64,000 nucleotides of DNA from Bradyrhizobium sp. AZCC 1610 (GCF_036924515.1 NZ_JAZHRR010000001.1:2637001-2701000), one strand, 5' to 3'; positions 1 through 9,114 are shown, counted from the stretch's first letter. Translations and numbers: made by a program. The notes: generated from the sequence alone by a model not told the origin.

Positions 1-456
1 ATGGAGAAAGCACGCGCCACCTTCTTTGCGACGTATCTGAGCGGGTTTAAGCCTAGCCTGTTTGCCATGCTTTTCGGCGGGGTGACCACGGCGACCGCTG
101 TGTTCGCAATGGTCAGCCAGGCAGGCACTGCCGTTCCGTTGATTCTCAAGACGCTCAATCTTCCGAGTTGCCGCAGCTCCGACGTCTATCGCGGTACGCA
201 GACCGATTTCAAAAAGGAGGGTGACGTCTGGCATGAGTACTCGCCTGGTGTCGTCGCCCACCTGTATCAGTTCAAAGAGATCAAACGCACGCGTGACGTA
301 ATTATGTTGCGCAACCTTACGCCGCGCGACACGAAGGATTGGGCCACCCTAACGGTTCACCTGCCGGCTTGCGACGGCACCGCCAAGTTGAGCGAGGGAC
401 TTCCCGAGCGCTGGACAGACCTGCAGCAAGTCTGGCGCGCCCCACGGGAGAGCTGA
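1..456 (+). CDS. Hypothetical membrane-anchored protein, possibly truncated by an in-frame TGA
   Basis: I do not recognise this 151-residue protein. One hydrophobic segment lies near residues 19-40, followed by a soluble part with cysteines near residues 57 and 124, which suggests a single-pass anchor with an extracytoplasmic domain. The ATG is the first base of the window, so the real start may lie upstream. After the TGA at 454-456 the same frame continues open for 39 codons to a TGA at 574-576, and that extension looks protein-like (it contains VNSRLFDDFNLDAVPVTVID). The gene may therefore be a longer reading frame broken by a nonsense change. No conserved domain was identified. Confidence 0.5.
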   Translation: MEKARATFFATYLSGFKPSLFAMLFGGVTTATAVFAMVSQAGTAVPLILKTLNLPSCRSSDVYRGTQTDFKKEGDVWHEYSPGVVAHLYQFKEIKRTRDVIMLRNLTPRDTKDWATLTVHLPACDGTAKLSEGLPERWTDLQQVWRAPRES

Positions 457-600
457 CGCCGATTTTCGGCGCAGCCGGACTTCGACAATCCGAAGGTCGG
501 CGTCAATTCGCGGCTGTTTGATGATTTCAACCTCGATGCCGTGCCGGTCACCGTCATCGACGGCAAGAATTTGTGATGATATGGCAGCCAGCCAACAGGG

Positions 601-1219
601 CTATGCGGCGCAAAGCTCGATCGGGGTATCGAACCCCTTGAGCTGGAATGCTTTTGACTGGCTGTCCTTCAAATCCGGTTGGGCGCGGTCAAACACGGCC
701 TTCGTCACGAGGATCTGGTCGGCTCCGGCGACCGACTGGGCCCCGGGAGGCGGTGTTGACGACGGTGCCGATCGCCGTCAGGTCCCGGTGCGATCGCCCG
801 AACTCGCCAAAACTTTGTTCGCCGGAATGGATGCCGATGCCGATTCCCAGTTCGCTTGCGGTGAGGCCGTGCGCGGCAACCAGAGCTTCCCGGCGGTCGC
901 GCCAGTTCTTCTGAATGTCGCGCGCTGCAAGCACGGCGTTTCTGGCATGCTGCTCCCGCCGCAGGGGAAAGTTGAAGACCGCCATGACGGCGTCGCCGAT
1001 CGCCTTGTTGAGGAGCCCGTCATGCTCCCAGATTGCGCTCGCACATTCGTCATAGAATGCGTCGAGCAGGCCTGAGACGGCATCCGGCGACTGTGATTGG
1101 GACAGGCTGGTATAGCCCCGCAGATCGGCGAACATGATGGTCGCGTCGATGATGATCTTGCGGGCCCGCATCACCTTCGTGAACATCAGTTCGCAGATGG
1201 TGCAGGTGTTGGGATTCAT
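601..1219 (-). pseudogene. Class III adenylate/guanylate cyclase, frameshifted, with an IS630 element just upstream
   Basis: The reading frame from the ATG at 1219 encodes a cyclase catalytic domain: a short Cys motif (NPNTCTICE), the metal-binding FADLRGYT, the second metal aspartate in KAIGDAVMAVF, and the NTASR helix. After NTASR the frame is wrong. Removing one base from the C run at 741-744 restores a normal cyclase C-terminus (ADQILVTKAVF...FDTPIELCAA) ending at the TAG at 601-603, about 206 residues in all. The IS630 target TA lies 6 bp upstream of the ATG, so the promoter or an N-terminal domain has been separated. Intact proteins of this type make cAMP. Two lesions make a functional product unlikely, though the frameshift could be a sequencing error. 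Confidence 0.8.
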
Positions 1220-1224
1220 TCGGC

Positions 1225-2374
1225 TAGTGGATTGATCGGGACAAAAGAGTCCGGATTGGAATTCCGCGCAGTGCGGCGTCGTGCGAGTCTGCGGGATGCG
1301 TACTGGCGTTGTCGTCCATCTGAGCCCAACAGATCGTAAGCGACTGCGGTCGATCGTTGACGACCGCAACAGCCTTCAGAAACATGTTTGGCGCGCCCGG
1401 ATCGTGCTGGCCACGGCCGATGGCGTGGGCACAGTGGAGATCATGCGGACGGCGGGGGTCAGCAAGACCGCTGTCTGGCGCTGGCAGGCGCGGTTCATGG
1501 ACGAAGGCGTCGAGGGCTTGCTGCGCGACAAGACCCGGCCGCCCGATACGCCCCGCCTGCCGCTGGATGTGGCCGAGCGGGTCGTGGCCCTGACGCTCTG
1601 CGATCCTCCCGGCGAGAGGACGCACTGGACCGGGCGGCTGATGGCCAAGGTGGCGGGCGTTGGCCTGACCTCGGTTCAGCGCATCTGGAAGGCTCATGGC
1701 CTGGCGCCGCACCGCATCCGCGCCTTCAAGCTTTCCAACGATCCGAAGTTCGCCGCCAAGGTCCGCGACATCGTCGGTCTTTATGTCGATCCTCCCGCCC
1801 ATGCCGTGGTGCTCAGCATCGATGAGAAGTCGCAGATTCAGGCCCTAGATCGCACCCAGCCGGGCCTACCCATGAAGAAGGGTCGCGCCGGGACCATGAC
1901 CCACGACTACAAGCGCCACGGCACGACCACCTTGTTCGCCGCCTTCAACATCCTGGAGGGTAATGTCATCGGCCGCTGCATGCAGCGCCACCGGCATCAG
2001 GAGTTCATCCGCTTCCTCAACGCCGTCGAGCGCGAGGTCCCGGCTGGCAAGACGGTTCACGCTATCCTCGACAATTACGCCACCCACAAGCACCCCAAGG
2101 TGATCGACTGGCTCGGCCGTCATCCCCGCTGGACGTTCCACTTCACGCCCACCTCCGCCAGCTGGCTCAACGCCGTCGAGGGCTTCTTCGCCATCCTCAC
2201 CAGGCGTCGTCTCAAGCGCGGCGTCTTCAAGGGCATCGTCGATCTACAGGCCGCCATCAACTGCTTCGTCGTCGACCACAACCAGCGGTCAAAGCCCTTC
2301 GTCTGGACCGCCGATCCCGACAAAATCATCGCCGCCGCCGCACGCGGGCACCAGGTGCTGGAGTCAATCCGCTA
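1225..2374. mobile_element. IS630-family insertion sequence, about 1.15 kb
   Basis: The element carries one transposase gene. TA dinucleotides at 1225-1226 and 2373-2374 mark both ends, as expected for IS630 elements, which duplicate a TA target. The ends just inside are imperfect inverted repeats: GTGGATTGATC on the left and, read inward on the other strand, GCGGATTGACT on the right (two or three mismatches in 11). The transposase stop TAA uses the right-hand TA. The insertion lies 6 bp upstream of the cyclase pseudogene's ATG. Confidence 0.85.
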
Positions 2375-2375
2375 A
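1296..2375 (+). CDS. IS630-family transposase (DDE)
   Basis: This 359-residue transposase catalyses cut-and-paste movement of its element into TA sites. An N-terminal helix-turn-helix region (EIMRTAGVSKTAVWRWQARF) is followed by a linker and the DDE domain. The three acidic residues are visible as SIDEKSQIQ (first Asp), ILDNYATHKHP (second Asp) and SWLNAVEGFF (Glu). The length is normal for the family and there is no frameshift, so the enzyme is probably active. I chose the ATG at 1296; an in-frame GTG at 1281 would add five residues. Confidence 0.93.
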   Translation: MRTGVVVHLSPTDRKRLRSIVDDRNSLQKHVWRARIVLATADGVGTVEIMRTAGVSKTAVWRWQARFMDEGVEGLLRDKTRPPDTPRLPLDVAERVVALTLCDPPGERTHWTGRLMAKVAGVGLTSVQRIWKAHGLAPHRIRAFKLSNDPKFAAKVRDIVGLYVDPPAHAVVLSIDEKSQIQALDRTQPGLPMKKGRAGTMTHDYKRHGTTTLFAAFNILEGNVIGRCMQRHRHQEFIRFLNAVEREVPAGKTVHAILDNYATHKHPKVIDWLGRHPRWTFHFTPTSASWLNAVEGFFAILTRRRLKRGVFKGIVDLQAAINCFVVDHNQRSKPFVWTADPDKIIAAAARGHQVLESIR

Positions 2376-2626
2376 TGTTGGCCATCGCAGTGCGGCGGTC
2401 CGCGCCGAATGTCCACTCTCCGGAAAGCAGCCAACGGGGAATTTCGACCCGTTGCGGCCGTCTACGACAAGCATGACGAACGGCTCGATTGAGCACGAAG
2501 CAGTCGTCCATCCCATCTGTCTGGGCAACCGCAGGGTTGGGAAGCGGACCTTCAGAAAGTGCTGGACTTGCAAATCCGGCTAGTGCACCGAGCCGTCTCG
2601 GCACCGAATTGGAAGATGACGATAGC

Positions 2627-3184
2627 ATGCAACTGTTGCTGATTACCGGGCCAGCCGGCATAGGCAAATCCACGCTGAGTTGGGAAGTGAGCGCGCAACT
2701 CGCCGCGGCTCAAGTTACTCACGCGGTTATCGAGACCGATGAGCTCGACAGGGTATTTCCGCGTCCCAGTGTTGAAGAGCTCGATAGAATTCAGCCCGGC
2801 ACAACTGACGTCAGCAGCATCAACTTGGCTGCGATCTGGTCAACATACAGGACCTTGGGGCACACACGTCTGATCATGTCGGGAGTCATGATGCACTTGG
2901 ATTTCGATAAGCGGTGGATACTTGCTGCCATACCCGAGGCACGGATCACGGCGGTTCGCATGTTGGCTAGTGAGCCCACACTATTGGCTCGTCTTGCGCA
3001 GCGCGAGATAGGTTCCGGTGCGGACGAGCAGGTGCAGCGCTCGCTTCGGCAAGCAAGGCGCATGGCGAGCGAAGACGCCGAAGGCATGGTCGTTCTACCG
3101 ACGGACGGCAAAGGGCCGGCGGAACTTGCAGGGCTCATTCTTCAGAAGATTGGCTGGCTGAATGCCAGTCAGGAACAGGCTTAG
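2627..3184 (+). CDS. P-loop NTPase / AAA family ATPase, small
   Basis: A 185-residue protein beginning with a Walker A motif (GPAGIGKST, residues 7-15), like the shikimate/gluconate/adenylylsulfate kinase-like group of small P-loop enzymes. The following ETDELDRVF resembles the acidic base of such kinases, suggesting phosphoryl transfer to a small molecule, but the substrate cannot be read from sequence. The ATG at 2627 is chosen because GGAAGATGAC sits just upstream and the P-loop starts at once, as is usual here; the frame is open further upstream but without family-like sequence. It stands alone, next to the insertion sequence. Confidence 0.75.
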   Translation: MQLLLITGPAGIGKSTLSWEVSAQLAAAQVTHAVIETDELDRVFPRPSVEELDRIQPGTTDVSSINLAAIWSTYRTLGHTRLIMSGVMMHLDFDKRWILAAIPEARITAVRMLASEPTLLARLAQREIGSGADEQVQRSLRQARRMASEDAEGMVVLPTDGKGPAELAGLILQKIGWLNASQEQA

Positions 3185-3689
3185 ATGCAGTCATCACCAC
3201 CGAGCCGACGCCGCGTCTAAGGTCCGCAAAGGGTCGTAGGTGTCGGTTGGGCCAACGTCGCAAATGTCGACAAAGCGGATGTTCCGGGCGTTCGTGTCAA
3301 ACTTCGGCTCGCCACCCTCCCGCGACCTTCCGAACGTCTGCAAACGGCAGGGCCGCGCCGCTCTTCCTCGAACTGTGAGGACGGTCTCGGGCGGGTACCA
3401 AGCGTCCGATTCATTCGGCTAGGCCGAATGCCGAATGCGCGAAACGGCGCCGAGGCCACGCCGCGAAGCAGCACCGGCACATGCATCTGCTCCCAGCACC
3501 TTTTGCAGATAAGCGAACGTTGCAGAGCTGCCATTTTCAACCGTGATCCACGAGAGTGGCAGGGATGACGATTCTATAACCCGCCGCGGGTGCGAGCAAG
3601 GCAGGACCACTGCAGCGCACACCTGCAGGCTGGCGGCCCAAGGCAAAGCTGTTAGGATCGCCTCAAAACAAGCAGAACGGAGGATCGCC
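3185..3689. other. Gene-free stretch with one hairpin
   Basis: No convincing gene. Short open frames on both strands lack ribosome sites and family features. A perfect inverted repeat, CATTCGGC-TAG-GCCGAATG, lies at 3412-3430. The last 30 bases hold the leader and ribosome site of the cupin gene (ACGGAGGA). Confidence 0.5.
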
Positions 3690-4139
3690 ATGGACGCCGT
3701 GACGCCAAAGAGCACGCAGACCGCAGACACGCATTCTCATCTGGTCCGCCCCGACAGCATGGAATGGCAGAAGACCCGTTTCCCCGGCTGCGAGGCCAAG
3801 ACGCTGCTGTTCGACCGCAAGACCGGCCTGATGACCGCGCTGATGCGGTTCGCGCCGGGCGCGGTGCTGCCTGACCACGAGCATGTCAATATCGAGCAGA
3901 CCTACGTGCTGGAAGGTTCGCTCGTCGACAAAGAAGGCCCGGCGCAGGGCATCGAATGCAAGGCCGGCGAATTCATCTGGCGCGAGGAGGGCAGCCGCCA
4001 TGTCGCTTGGTGTCCGGAAGGCGGACTGATGCTCGCGATCTTCCAGGTGCCGAACAAGTTCTTCGAGGCCGACGGCCGCGTCATCGACGCCGCCGGCGAG
4101 GATTGGGACGCGGCCTGGGGGCACACCCGCAAGAGCTGA
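3690..4139 (+). CDS. Cupin-domain protein (ChrR-like / acetylacetone-type cupin)
   Basis: A 149-residue single-cupin protein. The metal-binding motif 1 is seen as PDHEHVNIEQTYVLEGS and motif 2 in the segment around GEFIWREEGSRHVAW, giving His and Glu ligands for a divalent metal. This arrangement is typical of ChrR-like cupins and small dioxygenases, so a metal-dependent oxygenase or a sensor role are both possible. The start at 3690 follows ACGGAGGATCGCC with good spacing. It is monocistronic, convergent with the Bug receptor gene downstream. Confidence 0.8.
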   Translation: MDAVTPKSTQTADTHSHLVRPDSMEWQKTRFPGCEAKTLLFDRKTGLMTALMRFAPGAVLPDHEHVNIEQTYVLEGSLVDKEGPAQGIECKAGEFIWREEGSRHVAWCPEGGLMLAIFQVPNKFFEADGRVIDAAGEDWDAAWGHTRKS

Positions 4140-4155
4140 CTTCACCGTCTTCCGG

Positions 4156-5127
4156 TCATTGCCTTGGAATTCCCGCAGTGTCGATCACTCGCTTCCAGCG
4201 GGAAATCTCGGAGACGATCATGCTGCGCATGTCGTCGGGAGAACCGCTGCGGACCTCGTTTCCCATGACCTGCAGCTTGCTTTTGGTGTCGCGCATTTCG
4301 AGAACTGCACGCAATTCGCGATTGAGTTTGTCGATGACGGGTTGAGGAACCTTCTTGCTGGTCGCGATGCCGAGCCAGGATCGAACCTCGTAACCCGAGA
4401 CGGTTGCGGCGATCGGCGGGACGTCGGGAATCGAAAACCATGGGGCTTGGCTGGTCGCGCCGAGGCCTCGTATCGTGCCGGCCGTAAGTTGCGGGGCGGT
4501 GATGGTCAGCGTGTCGATCAGAATATCGATCTGGCCGCCGAGCAGGTCGTTGATGGGGCCGCCGCCGCCCTTGTAGGGCACGTGGATCATCCTGATGCCG
4601 GCCATCGCCGACAGCAATTCGCCAACCAGATGTTGCGTCGATCCGACGCCGACCGAGCTATAGGTCAGCGTGTCTGGTTTGGCTTTCGCTTCCGCAATCA
4701 AATCTGCAAGCGTCTGAAACCGGTGGCTCGATTTGACGGCGACGACGAAGGGAAAGAACACCACCGTCGAAATCATCTGGAAATCCTCGACCGGGTCAAA
4801 CGGCAGCGCCTTGTACATGGCGGCCGAGACCGCGTGGCCGCCCGTCAGCATGATCAGTGTGTAGCCGTCCGGCGCGGCCTTTGCGGCGCGGTCGGATGCG
4901 ATGTTGCCGCCGGCGCCCGGGCGGGCTTCCACGATGACGGGTTTGCCAAGCCGCCGGGAAAGGCCATCGGCTACGATACGCGCGATCGCATCGGCGTTGC
5001 CGCCGGCGCCAAATCCATGCGTCAGCGTGATTGGACGGGAAGGGTAGTCGTCATCCGCGGCTGCAGCAGAATTCACGAGCGCACAAAGAAGTGCTGCTGC
5101 CATCGCGACCGTCTTCAAGATTCTCAC
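4156..5127 (-). CDS. Bug-family tripartite tricarboxylate transporter substrate-binding protein
   Basis: A periplasmic binding protein of 323 residues. A signal peptide (about residues 1-23, ending NSAAA) precedes the family signature PSRPITLTHGFGAGGNADAI and the PGAGGNIASDRAAKAAPDGYT segment. Such proteins deliver carboxylates to TctAB-type permeases. The GTG at 5127 is preferred because GGGAGGAACGCGC stands directly before it; an ATG at 5145 is possible. No tctA or tctB is adjacent, so this is one of the orphan Bug proteins common in Bradyrhizobium and related genera. The ligand is unknown. Confidence 0.92.
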   Translation of the reverse strand: MRILKTVAMAAALLCALVNSAAAADDDYPSRPITLTHGFGAGGNADAIARIVADGLSRRLGKPVIVEARPGAGGNIASDRAAKAAPDGYTLIMLTGGHAVSAAMYKALPFDPVEDFQMISTVVFFPFVVAVKSSHRFQTLADLIAEAKAKPDTLTYSSVGVGSTQHLVGELLSAMAGIRMIHVPYKGGGGPINDLLGGQIDILIDTLTITAPQLTAGTIRGLGATSQAPWFSIPDVPPIAATVSGYEVRSWLGIATSKKVPQPVIDKLNRELRAVLEMRDTKSKLQVMGNEVRSGSPDDMRSMIVSEISRWKRVIDTAGIPRQ

Positions 5128-5244
5128 GCGCGTTCCTCCCGTCATTGCCTGCTTTGAGGCTTGCGCGAAGCATAACAATCTCTGGTTCGTAGTGCGAAAG
5201 AAACTGCCTGCCAGGCGGCGGGCATCACGCCGCAATAATCCTGC

Positions 5245-6015
5245 CTACTTCAGCACGATCCACGCCGGCGCATGGTCGCTGGCGCCTTCCTCGCCGCGTA
5301 TCTCGCGATCGACGCCGGCCTTGATCAGGCGCGGCGCGATAGCCGGGCTGAGCAACAGATGATCGAGCCGCAGCCCGGCGTCGCGCGGCCAGCGGTTGCG
5401 CTTGTAATCCCAGAACGTGAACATCGGTTTCGACGGATGCAGCGTCCGGATCGCATCCGTCCACCCCTGGTCCACCAGCGCCTTGAACGCATCGCGGCTC
5501 TTCGGCTGGATCAACGCGTCCTTGTCCCAGGACTTTGTCGGATAGATATCTGACGACGTCGGCGCGACATTGTAGTCGCCGGCCAGCACCACCGGGATAT
5601 CCTGCTTGAGCAGTTTGCCGGCATGCGACCGCAGCCGTTTGAACCAGTCGAGCTTGTAATCGAATTTCGGTCCGGGCTGCGGGTTGCCGTTCGGCAGATA
5701 GAGGCTGGTGAGGATGACGCCGTTGACGGCGGCCTCGATATAGCGCGCCTCGTCATCATCGCGATCGCCGGGCAGCGCGGTCCGGGTCAATACCGGCTCG
5801 GCGTTGCGCGCCAGAATGGCAACGCCATTCCAGGTTCTTTGTCCGCGCCACACCGCGCCGTAGCCGGCTTTCTCGATAGCTACAATCGGGAACTCGGCAT
5901 CGGTCGATTTCAGTTCCTGCAGACAGACGACGTCGGGTTTAGCCGCGCGCAGCCAGCGCAACAGGTTCGGCAGGCGGCGGTTGACATTATTAATGTTGAA
6001 GGTCGCGATCTTCAT
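5245..6015 (-). CDS. xthA: Exodeoxyribonuclease III
   Basis: A 256-residue member of the exonuclease/endonuclease/phosphatase family that cuts DNA at abasic sites and trims 3' ends in base-excision repair. The start MKIATFNINN, the metal ligand Glu34 in CLQELK, the catalytic AGDYNVAP and the C-terminal SDHAP are all present, and length is normal. The start is clear. It is transcribed away from the small Cys protein that begins 47 bases upstream, so the two share a divergent promoter region. Confidence 0.95.
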   Translation of the reverse strand: MKIATFNINNVNRRLPNLLRWLRAAKPDVVCLQELKSTDAEFPIVAIEKAGYGAVWRGQRTWNGVAILARNAEPVLTRTALPGDRDDDEARYIEAAVNGVILTSLYLPNGNPQPGPKFDYKLDWFKRLRSHAGKLLKQDIPVVLAGDYNVAPTSSDIYPTKSWDKDALIQPKSRDAFKALVDQGWTDAIRTLHPSKPMFTFWDYKRNRWPRDAGLRLDHLLLSPAIAPRLIKAGVDREIRGEEGASDHAPAWIVLK

Positions 6016-6061
6016 GTAGAGCTAGCCGGCATCACTGCGCTCGCTGACATCCGGAGACTTC

Positions 6062-6283
6062 ATGTCGAAACTACGCTTCGCCGTTCTCGTGCTCGCCATT
6101 GGATGCTCCGGATCCGCGGTTGCTCAGACCGCCGACGGGCGCGGCGCCTGCAAGGCGGACTATGACAAATATTGCGCCGGCACGCCGCCCGGCGGCGGCC
6201 GTGTCGTCGCATGTCTGAACAAGCAGCAGCACCAACTCAGTGACACCTGCAAGAAAGTGTTGGCTAACCGGAAGACACAGTAA
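6062..6283 (+). CDS. Small secreted cysteine-rich protein
   Basis: A 73-residue protein with a signal peptide (about residues 1-21, cleavage after AVAQ). The mature part has four cysteines (ACKADYDKYC...ACLNKQQHQL..TC), the pattern of the cysteine-rich repeat found in Golgi apparatus protein 1, which also occurs in short periplasmic proteins of Rhizobiales. A disulfide-stabilised periplasmic role is likely; no activity is known. It is divergent from xthA and probably monocistronic. Confidence 0.75.
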   Translation: MSKLRFAVLVLAIGCSGSAVAQTADGRGACKADYDKYCAGTPPGGGRVVACLNKQQHQLSDTCKKVLANRKTQ

Positions 6284-6332
6284 GACACAACCTCGACATG
6301 AGGCGCCGCGAAGCAACCCTGGGAACGAAGAA

Positions 6333-7568
6333 CTAGGTGGAAGCGGCAGCCGGCTCCGCTGGAGGCGGAGCGGAGGGCTCTACAACGGCATTGCCGCCCT
6401 TGTAGATTCGCACGTAGCGTTTGCCAAGACTGGTCAACACCTCGTAGCCGATGGTGCCGAAATGGTGGGCGAGTTCGTCGACCGTAATGCCTTCGCCGAT
6501 CAGCGTCACCATATGGCCGCGCCGCACGGCATTCTTGTCGAGATCGGTGACGTCGACGGCCGTCAGGTCCATCGAAATCCGCCCCGCGATCGGGCAGCGC
6601 TTGCCGGCGACCACCACCTCGGCGCCGCGGGTGCCGTCATTGGCGCTGGCGGCGCGGAAATAGCCGTCGGCATAGCCCGCGGAAACGATCGCTAATCGGG
6701 TCGGACGCCGCGCCGTCCAGGTGCCGCCATAGCCGACGGTATCGCCGCGCTCGACGTTGCGGATCTGCACGATGCGTGCCTTCAGTTCGACGACCGGCTG
6801 CATCGGATTGTCGGCTTCCGGCGTCGGATTGATGCCGTAAAGCGCACAGCCCGGCCGCACCAGGTCGAACTGGAATTGGGCGCCCAGAAAAACGCCGGAC
6901 GAATTCGCCAGCGACGCCGGTACGCTGGAGAACACGCTCGCGATCTCGCGGAAAGCCGTGAGCTGCCTGGCGTTGGCGGGATTGTTGAGCAGTTCGGCGG
7001 AGGCGAGGTGGCTCATCACGAGCGTAATGCCGTGATCGCCGGCGTTGATCCGCGGGATGATGCCCTGCGCCTCGGTGACAGTCAGTCCGAGCCGGTTCAT
7101 GCCGGTATCGATGTGAATGGCCGCGCCGCCCGACCAACCGGAGCGGCGGCAGAACACATCCCATTCGGCGAGTTCGTTGAGGTCGCCGATCACGGGCTTG
7201 CAGTCGATCCTGGCGTAGGCCTCGCCGGTATTCTGGAAGAAGCCGTCGAGCACGTAGATTGCGGCCGCGGGCGCCGCGGCGCGAACCACGCGGGCCTCAT
7301 CGAGGGTGGCGACGAAAAACGTCTTGCAGCCGGCGCCAGAAAGGGCGCGCGCGACCTGCTCGGCGCCGCAGCCATAAGCGTCCGCCTTCACGACACCGGC
7401 GCATTCGGCCGGCACCGCCGTCTTCTCGAGCTTGCGCCAGTTGGCGACGATGGCGTCGAGGTCGACCGTGAGCACGCCGGTCGCGCTCGCAAGCGCGGCA
7501 GCCCGGTTAGCTTCGGGCGAGAGCGGGGTACCGTGCGGGATGGATTTGGGATCGGGGGCGATGTTCAT
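6333..7568 (-). CDS. alr: Alanine racemase
   Basis: A 411-residue PLP enzyme that interconverts L- and D-alanine for peptidoglycan. The PLP lysine is Lys61 in VVKADAYGCG. The catalytic tyrosine lies in GDTVGYGGTW, and the C-terminal barrel carries GRISMDLTAVDVT. An N-terminal extension of about 25 residues and a Pro/Ala-rich C-terminus are longer than in the shortest relatives. It lies 46 bases downstream of dnaB on the same strand, the usual alphaproteobacterial order, so the two are probably cotranscribed. Confidence 0.95.
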   Translation of the reverse strand: MNIAPDPKSIPHGTPLSPEANRAAALASATGVLTVDLDAIVANWRKLEKTAVPAECAGVVKADAYGCGAEQVARALSGAGCKTFFVATLDEARVVRAAAPAAAIYVLDGFFQNTGEAYARIDCKPVIGDLNELAEWDVFCRRSGWSGGAAIHIDTGMNRLGLTVTEAQGIIPRINAGDHGITLVMSHLASAELLNNPANARQLTAFREIASVFSSVPASLANSSGVFLGAQFQFDLVRPGCALYGINPTPEADNPMQPVVELKARIVQIRNVERGDTVGYGGTWTARRPTRLAIVSAGYADGYFRAASANDGTRGAEVVVAGKRCPIAGRISMDLTAVDVTDLDKNAVRRGHMVTLIGEGITVDELAHHFGTIGYEVLTSLGKRYVRIYKGGNAVVEPSAPPPAEPAAAST

Positions 7569-7614
7569 GCCCCATTTTACGCGGCGGAACGCGGCGGTTC
7601 AACCGCAGTTCGCC

Positions 7615-9114
7615 TCAATAGCCGCGGTCGGGCAAGTGGCCATCCTGTGCGAGATCGCTGAAGCGCGTGAACTGGCCTTCGAACTGTACTTCCACGGTCC
7701 CGGTGGGGCCGTGGCGCTGCTTGCCGATGATGATTTCGGCCTTGCCGTGCACCAGCGACATGTCGAGCTGCCATTTTTCGTATTCGGGCGTGCCGATCCG
7801 CGGCTCCTTGTTGGCGAGGTAATATTCCTCGCGATACACGAAGATCACGACGTCGGCGTCCTGTTCGATCGAGCCGGATTCACGCAGGTCGGCCAGTTGC
7901 GGCCGCTTGTCGTCGCGATTTTCAACCTGACGCGAGAGCTGCGACAGGGCGATGATCGGAACGTTAAGTTCTTTTGCCAGCGCCTTGAGGTTGGTGGTGA
8001 TCTCGGTTACTTCCTGCACGCGGTTGTCGGAACGCTTGCCCGATCCCTGCAGCAGCTGGATGTAGTCGATCACGATCATGTCGAGGCCCTTTTGCCGCTT
8101 CAGCCGGCGGGCGCGCGCGGTGAGCTGCGAGATCGACAGGCCGCCGGTTTCGTCGACGTAGAGCGGCAGCGACTGCAGCTCGATCGAATAGTCCCGGATC
8201 TTCTCGAAATCGGCCTCGCTGATGCCGCCGCGGCGGATCATGCTGGAGGCGATGCTGGTCTGTTCGGCAAGAATACGTGTGGCGAGCTGCTCGGCGGACA
8301 TTTCGCAGGAGAAGAAGCCGACGATGCCGCCATTGACGGATTTCATCGTGCCGTCGGCCTGCACCTCGGCGCGATGCGCCTTGGCGATGTTGTAGGCGAT
8401 GTTGGTGGCGAGCGCCGTCTTGCCCATGCCGGGGCGGCCGGCGACGATGATCAAGTCGGACGCCTGCAGCCCGCCCATCTTGGTGTCGAGATCGCGCAAG
8501 CCCGTGGCAATGCCCGACAGGTTGCCGTCGCGCTGGAAGGCCTTGGCCGCCATGTCGACTGCAGTGGTCAGCGCCTGCGAGAAACGCTGGAAGCCGCCGT
8601 CGTAACGGCCGGACTCGGCAAGCTCGTAAAGCTGGCGCTCGGCATCCTCGATCTGCGTGCGCGGCGTAAAGTCCACCGGCGCATCGAAGGCGACATTGAC
8701 CATGTCCTCGCCGATTCGGATCAGGTCGCGGCGCAGCGACATATCGTAGACCGTGCGGCCGTAGTCCTGCGCGTTGATGATCGTGGTGGCCTCGGCCGCG
8801 AGACGCGCGAGGTATTGGCCAACCGTCATGCCGCCGATATCGGTATCGGCGGGCAGGAAGGTTTTCAACGTCACTGGAGTCGCGACCTTGCCCATTCGAA
8901 TCAGGCTGCCGGCGGTCTCGAAAATGGTCTGGTGGATCGGCTCGAAGAAGTGCTTCGGCTCCAGAAAGTCGGAAACCCGGTAGAACGCGTCGTTGTTGAC
9001 CAGGATGGCGCCCAACAGGCTCTGCTCCGCCTCGATATTGTGCGGTGCGCTCCGGTAGACCGGAGTTCCCGCGTCGGGAGCGAGTTTGAGGACGTTCGAA
9101 TCAGTCAAAGCCAT
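7615..9114 (-). CDS. dnaB: Replicative DNA helicase
   Basis: The hexameric 5'-3' helicase of the replication fork, 499 residues. The N-terminal DnaB domain (PHNIEAEQSLLGAIL, from about residue 24) is followed by the RecA-like domain with Walker A GRPGMGKTA (about 226-234), Walker B in MIVIDYIQLL and the LSQLSRQVENR segment. No intein is present. It heads a dnaB-alr unit. In many alphaproteobacteria rplI is close by; here 4.6 kb of other genes separate them. Confidence 0.97.
   Translation of the reverse strand: MALTDSNVLKLAPDAGTPVYRSAPHNIEAEQSLLGAILVNNDAFYRVSDFLEPKHFFEPIHQTIFETAGSLIRMGKVATPVTLKTFLPADTDIGGMTVGQYLARLAAEATTIINAQDYGRTVYDMSLRRDLIRIGEDMVNVAFDAPVDFTPRTQIEDAERQLYELAESGRYDGGFQRFSQALTTAVDMAAKAFQRDGNLSGIATGLRDLDTKMGGLQASDLIIVAGRPGMGKTALATNIAYNIAKAHRAEVQADGTMKSVNGGIVGFFSCEMSAEQLATRILAEQTSIASSMIRRGGISEADFEKIRDYSIELQSLPLYVDETGGLSISQLTARARRLKRQKGLDMIVIDYIQLLQGSGKRSDNRVQEVTEITTNLKALAKELNVPIIALSQLSRQVENRDDKRPQLADLRESGSIEQDADVVIFVYREEYYLANKEPRIGTPEYEKWQLDMSLVHGKAEIIIGKQRHGPTGTVEVQFEGQFTRFSDLAQDGHLPDRGY

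Noticed and set aside
454..456. TGA as a selenocysteine codon
   Set aside because: No family with Sec at this place is recognised and no SECIS-like hairpin was seen after it; a nonsense change is simpler.
1213..3422. 15-base identity between the IS630 left junction (1213-1227) and 3408-3422
   Set aside because: A match of this length is expected by chance about once or more in 64 kb; no second IS end is present at 3408.
3217..3540. 107-codon frame on the minus strand
   Set aside because: No ribosome site or domain; composition like decayed intergenic sequence.
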